Source: Prochlorococcus marinus XMU1405 (lineage in GTDB: Bacteria; Cyanobacteriota; Cyanobacteriia; PCC-6307; Cyanobiaceae). Taken from it: 64,000 nucleotides of DNA. The stretch is from contig NZ_JAAORF010000003.1 of NCBI RefSeq assembly GCF_017696275.1, forward strand, positions 310,001-374,000. The letters run 5' to 3'. Below the pieces are notes generated by a model. It worked only from the letters and a program-made list of their open reading frames with translations. It searched no databases and was not told where the DNA came from. Below, in pieces: positions 60,553 through 64,000 of the stretch (position 1 is its first letter; each line of letters opens with the position of its first letter). The position numbers and the translations under genes are program-made.

Positions 60553-61020
60553 TTAAGCAGTTCCACAAAATGTAACTTCGGGAAACTTTAACTTGGCTTC
60601 TTCTAATTTTTTTGTTTTACCCTCTTCTTGCCAATAATTTATTACTTCTGTAGCTTTATTCAATATTTCTACTCTTTCATTATCTGTAATCCAACCTTTA
60701 TTCTCTAGTTCACTTTTTAGTTTTTCCCAAGCGTCATCTCTTGGCCAAAAATAATAGGCAGTTAAAGGACTAGGGCCTCCCCCCACTATTTGATCAACAG
60801 CTAAAGCAACATTATCAGGTAACCACAAAACTTTAATGATGAATCTTCCTTCGTCAGGTTTAGGGGTATAACCAGTAGGTACTCCATCTTCATCAATTGT
60901 TGCAGCTGCTAATACAGCTGTGGCACCCATCATTCCTGTATTAGGAGAGGGATTTTTAGACTTTTGGTCTTCACTGTTTTTTCCTTTTGAATTTTGATTT
61001 AAATTATCTGATGAGGACAT
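60553..61020 (-). CDS. Ycf65/PSRP-3-like ribosomal protein
   Basis: 155 aa. Residues ~58-130 ([51 protein letters not shown]) match the Ycf65/plastid-specific ribosomal protein 3 (cS23) family, bound to the small subunit. The first ~50 residues are an unusual Ser/Asn/Lys-rich extension and an Ala-rich stretch ([16 protein letters not shown]). Convergent with atpC. Confidence 0.87.
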   Translation of the reverse strand: MSSSDNLNQNSKGKNSEDQKSKNPSPNTGMMGATAVLAAATIDEDGVPTGYTPKPDEGRFIIKVLWLPDNVALAVDQIVGGGPSPLTAYYFWPRDDAWEKLKSELENKGWITDNERVEILNKATEVINYWQEEGKTKKLEEAKLKFPEVTFCGTA

Positions 61021-61127
61021 TCACTTATTGAGGGTTTAATAAATAATTTATCAGTTTATGGTCACATTTTGATTGATTTATTCAAAAATTCTTGATTTTA
61101 GTTATTGATACTTGCTAATTAGAATTT

Positions 61128-61286
61128 TTATCTATCATGAGAGACTTGATAAAAATCATAAATTGTAGCCTCTAATGAATCCCAAAGATCTTTAGGGATA
61201 TCGTTTTCTTCTGCAAACATTCCAAGCTGGCTAGCCAAGCCTCTTGCTTGGGAGAGTTTCGAATCATGTGAATCTGACATATTCAT
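61128..61286 (-). CDS. small conserved-type protein, 52 aa
   Basis: Starts at ATG 61286 or the ATG two codons later. MSDSHDSKLSQARGLASQLG, then MFAEENDIPKDLWDSLEATI and YDFYQVSHDR. Acidic, helical; protein-like and probably conserved in picocyanobacteria. No function known. Confidence 0.65.
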   Translation of the reverse strand: MNMSDSHDSKLSQARGLASQLGMFAEENDIPKDLWDSLEATIYDFYQVSHDR

Positions 61287-61339
61287 ATTTGAACTTTAAA
61301 CTTAATAAAAATAAATCTATTAACTAGATAAGTCAAATT

Positions 61340-62665
61340 TTAAAATTCTAAATCAGAAATTTCTTTTAATGCAGCAATACTTAAGACTTCCGGGTTTGTA
61401 TCTTTGACCAGAACATCATCTTCTATTCTGATCCCAATACCTTTCCATTTCTCGTCAATTGCAGGTTGTCCCTCAGGAACTGGAATCCTATCACTTATGT
61501 AGATCCCAGGTTCTACAGTAAGTATCATGCCATTCCGTAATGGCACTTCATAGTCTCCCATTCTGTATGCTCCAACATCATGAACATCTAAGCCAAGCCA
61601 GTGGCCAGTTCTATGCATGTAAAGATGTTTATAAGATTGATTTTCAAGTATCTCATCAGTACTGCCCGCTAATAAACCAATTTCTTTTAATCCTTCTATG
61701 AGAATTTTTAAAGCAACATTATGAACAGTACTAGAATTAGATCCAGTTATGGCACTTTTAATTGCATTTTTCTGAGCGCTTAATACAATTTCGTAGATTA
61801 CTTTTTGTTCTTTAGAAAATTTTCCACCTATAGGAATAGTTCTTGTTATGTCTCCATTGTAATAATCGGTTAGTGAGCAGCCAGCATCGACCAACAATAA
61901 ATCTCCCTTCTTCAAGGGTGAATTATTTGAAGTGTAATGCAAGATACATGCATTATCTCCTGAAGCAACAATAGAATTATATGCTGGTCCTCTTGCCCCT
62001 TTTTCTAAAAAGAATCCTTCTAGAAGGCCTTGAATTTGTCTTTCATTTTTCTTAGATGAGATAGATTCTCTAACCAGCTCATGAGCTTCTGCTGAGATTT
62101 GAACAGCCTCTCTCATTCTCTTAATTTCAAATTCACTTTTAATTAATCTCATCTCATTTAAATAAATTTCTGGAGATTTTATAGAATTTGCACCAATACC
62201 CATTCTTGAGCGATTTTCAAGTTGTTGTGAAAATATCTCCAATACTATTTTCTCAATTACTGGATGCTTACCAATTGAAAAAACAATTTCATCAGAACCA
62301 TTTAAATAACCTGGGAGTAAATCTCTTAACTCATTTATTGAATGGGCTTTGTCAGCCTTAAACTCTTTTTCAGCGCCATCTAAACCCCATCTAAAGCCAT
62401 GCCAGACTTCGCTAATAACATCTTTTGGTGCAACAAACAAAATAAACCTCTCTCCCTTTGGCTTATGCGATAAGAAAAGAGCAATCGCATCCGGCTCATC
62501 AAAACCAGTTAAATACCAAAAATTACTATCTTGTCTAAAGGGATATTCACAATCGGCATGATGCTTAACAAGATTAGCTCCAGGGATAATAGCGGCTTTC
62601 CCACCTAATTTATCAAGAAAAATTTCTCTTCTTTCTTCAAAAACTTTATTATTAGGTTTGAACAT
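61340..62665 (-). CDS. pepP: Xaa-Pro aminopeptidase (aminopeptidase P)
   Basis: 441 aa. N-terminal creatinase-N domain (PFRQDSNFWYLTGFDEPDAI). Pita-bread metallopeptidase: LLLVDAGCSLTDYYNGDITR gives two metal Asp, HRTGHWLGLDVHD the His, TVEPGIYI and GIRIEDDVLV the Glu ligands. Removes residues N-terminal to proline. Length typical. Confidence 0.96.
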   Translation of the reverse strand: MFKPNNKVFEERREIFLDKLGGKAAIIPGANLVKHHADCEYPFRQDSNFWYLTGFDEPDAIALFLSHKPKGERFILFVAPKDVISEVWHGFRWGLDGAEKEFKADKAHSINELRDLLPGYLNGSDEIVFSIGKHPVIEKIVLEIFSQQLENRSRMGIGANSIKSPEIYLNEMRLIKSEFEIKRMREAVQISAEAHELVRESISSKKNERQIQGLLEGFFLEKGARGPAYNSIVASGDNACILHYTSNNSPLKKGDLLLVDAGCSLTDYYNGDITRTIPIGGKFSKEQKVIYEIVLSAQKNAIKSAITGSNSSTVHNVALKILIEGLKEIGLLAGSTDEILENQSYKHLYMHRTGHWLGLDVHDVGAYRMGDYEVPLRNGMILTVEPGIYISDRIPVPEGQPAIDEKWKGIGIRIEDDVLVKDTNPEVLSIAALKEISDLEF

Positions 62666-62739
62666 AAATTCTGAATTGGCGTGTTTTTAAAAAAAATGGA
62701 AGAATGAATTAAAACAGATTTAATATTTAATCTATCTTA

Positions 62740-63726
62740 ATGGAACCAAGTGTTTACGGTTTAATTTTACTAATTTTCATTATCTTAATTGGGTCAGCAT
62801 GTTGTTCGGGAGTAGAAGCAGCTTTTTTAGCTGTCAATTCAATTAGGATTTTAGAAATAGCCTCTAGACAGAAGCCTAAGAGTTCTGCGAATCAACTCCT
62901 TAAACTTAGGAGACATCTTGGGAGAACATTAACTGTAATTACAATTACTAATAATGGATTCAACATAATTGGAAGCCTTATTTTAGGAGTATATGGAGCA
63001 TTAGTAATTAATAGTAATTATGGTTTAACCTTATTTTCGATTGCTTTTTATGTACTCGTTGTTTTGGTTGGAGAAGTACTACCTAAAGCTCTTGGCACAC
63101 GATTTTCATTACAAATAGCATTATTATCAGTTCCAATCCTGGGTGTATTAAATACTTTAATGAGGCCATTCTTAATATTAATAGAGCAAATTTTTCCAGT
63201 TATTACCGCAGAAAATGAAATTTCAACTGATGAAGAAGAAATAAGACAAATGGCAAAGATTGGGAGTCAAAAAGGTTTTATTGAAGCTGATGAGGCGGCA
63301 ATGATCTTTAAAGTGTTTCAATTAAATGATTTAAAAGCTAAAGATCTAATGATCCCCAGAGTATCAGCACCTTGTATTAATGGGTCTTCAAATCTTGATG
63401 AAATTTCACAACTCATAATGTCTGATAACTCACAATGGTGGGTTATTTTGGGAGATAAAGTAGATAAAATTCAAGGTGTTGTCAGACGTGAAAATATCTT
63501 AGAAAAATTATTAATTAATGGAGAAAATAAAAAATTATTATCAGAAATTTGCGAGCCTGTGGACTACATTCCTGAAATGATTAAGGCAGATCAATTATTA
63601 ACAAGATTTGACAAGGATCATAAAGGGGTGAAAGTAGTAGTAGATGAATTTGGGGGATTCGTGGGAATTATTGGTGCAGAAGCAGTGTTGTCTGTATTAG
63701 CTGGTTGGTGGAAAAATCAATCATGA
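62740..63726 (+). CDS. CNNM/DUF21-CBS membrane protein
   Basis: 328 aa. Three to four TM helices in the DUF21 domain (about 5-30, 65-85, 92-112, 122-142), with VEAAFLAVNSIRI and VLVGEVLPKALGTRFSL landmarks, then a CBS pair (about 190-315; DLMIPRVSAPCI, VVVDEFGGFVGIIGAEAV). The HlyC/CorC C-terminal domain is absent. Members are linked to magnesium/cobalt or sodium transport. Its stop overlaps the next start (ATGA). Confidence 0.87.
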   Translation: MEPSVYGLILLIFIILIGSACCSGVEAAFLAVNSIRILEIASRQKPKSSANQLLKLRRHLGRTLTVITITNNGFNIIGSLILGVYGALVINSNYGLTLFSIAFYVLVVLVGEVLPKALGTRFSLQIALLSVPILGVLNTLMRPFLILIEQIFPVITAENEISTDEEEIRQMAKIGSQKGFIEADEAAMIFKVFQLNDLKAKDLMIPRVSAPCINGSSNLDEISQLIMSDNSQWWVILGDKVDKIQGVVRRENILEKLLINGENKKLLSEICEPVDYIPEMIKADQLLTRFDKDHKGVKVVVDEFGGFVGIIGAEAVLSVLAGWWKNQS

Positions 63727-64000
63727 AACAATTGATCATTAATAAAAATTATTTACTGTTAAAAAATTGGTGGGAGACTATGGATCTTACCAACTATGAA
63801 AAAAGTTTTTTTAATAAAGAAATAATTTCTTTTAATCAACAACTTTTTAGACTCAAAGAAAAAAAAATAAGAATTGGCGCATATGGTAAATCAGGTGTAG
63901 GAAAATCTTCTGTTTTAAATTCTTTATTAAAAAAAAATATATTCAAAACAGATATTATCAACGGGACCACAAGAGAAATTCAGGCTGAAGAATGGAAATT
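63723..64000 (+). CDS. GTPase, 5' part only (runs off window)
   Basis: ATG overlaps the previous stop. After ~55 residues, KIRIGAYGKSGVGKSSVLNS is a G1/P-loop, and IINGTTREIQAEEW contains a G2-like Thr. Resembles the Era/Der or YcjF-type GTPases. The reading frame is open to the window end, so G3-G5 are not seen. Confidence 0.8.
   Translation, partial: MKQLIINKNYLLLKNWWETMDLTNYEKSFFNKEIISFNQQLFRLKEKKIRIGAYGKSGVGKSSVLNSLLKKNIFKTDIINGTTREIQAEEWK

Overview
The window is very AT-rich and carries a large number of tiny genes. It encodes three high-light-inducible (Hli) proteins, picocyanobacterial markers (rpoZ, a Ycf65/PSRP-3-like ribosomal protein, DUF1818, DUF2811) and the atpD-atpC and groES-groEL loci. 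Together these point to a high-light-adapted Prochlorococcus; I cannot name the strain from sequence alone.

Layout. (1) 0-11.3 kb: accessory region of small membrane or cysteine-bearing proteins, two three-His-box fatty acid desaturases, a DUF938 methyltransferase and three hli genes. (2) 11.5-17.1 kb: LptF/LptG-type lipid exporter, polytopic membrane protein, GT2-GtrA glycosyltransferase, FkbM methyltransferase (cell-surface glycan or lipid work), then adenine phosphoribosyltransferase. (3) 17-28.1 kb: many small genes, a doubly frameshifted gene, DoxX, a cupin-LOG gene pair and a dienelactone-hydrolase-like enzyme. (4) 28.3-50.5 kb: a genomic island punctuated by about six degenerate copies of a composite repeat. 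Four of them contain a diverged copy of the first ~35 nt of the EVE-domain gene at 50491, flanked by paired direct repeats at 11-nt spacing. I read these as remnants of site-specific integration. Between them lie two outer-membrane proteins, a DsrE-like protein, peptide families with paralogues elsewhere in the window, structured RNA leaders, a phosphoesterase pair with a CobW-like GTPase, and a cluster of exported TPR, protease and nuclease proteins. Next to that cluster is a fusion of a sigma-70 region-4-like domain to a DnaB helicase core. A patch of higher GC (49.0-50.2 kb) with two phage-like genes abuts the EVE gene. (5) 50.5-64 kb: conserved core genes: EVE, DUF2811, DUF1818, rpoZ, an Hsp70-family protein, pyrR, gpmI, secG, groEL/groES, atpD/atpC, ycf65-like, pepP, a DUF21-CBS protein and a truncated GTPase.

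Most promising signals. First, two copies of a promoter-leader-peptide unit (20.36-20.60 and 36.54-36.78 kb) have a pseudoknot-capable leader with a compensatory base-pair change upstream of a DUF4278/PirA-like peptide; this resembles the glutamine-II ('Downstream-peptide') riboswitch arrangement. Second, a different leader RNA family (33.8 and 37.1 kb, partly 23.3 kb) precedes unrelated small proteins. Third, the att-like repeat array points to the EVE gene. Fourth, several duplicated peptide families are scattered across the accessory DNA. No rRNA, tRNA, CRISPR array, transposase or integrase gene was found.
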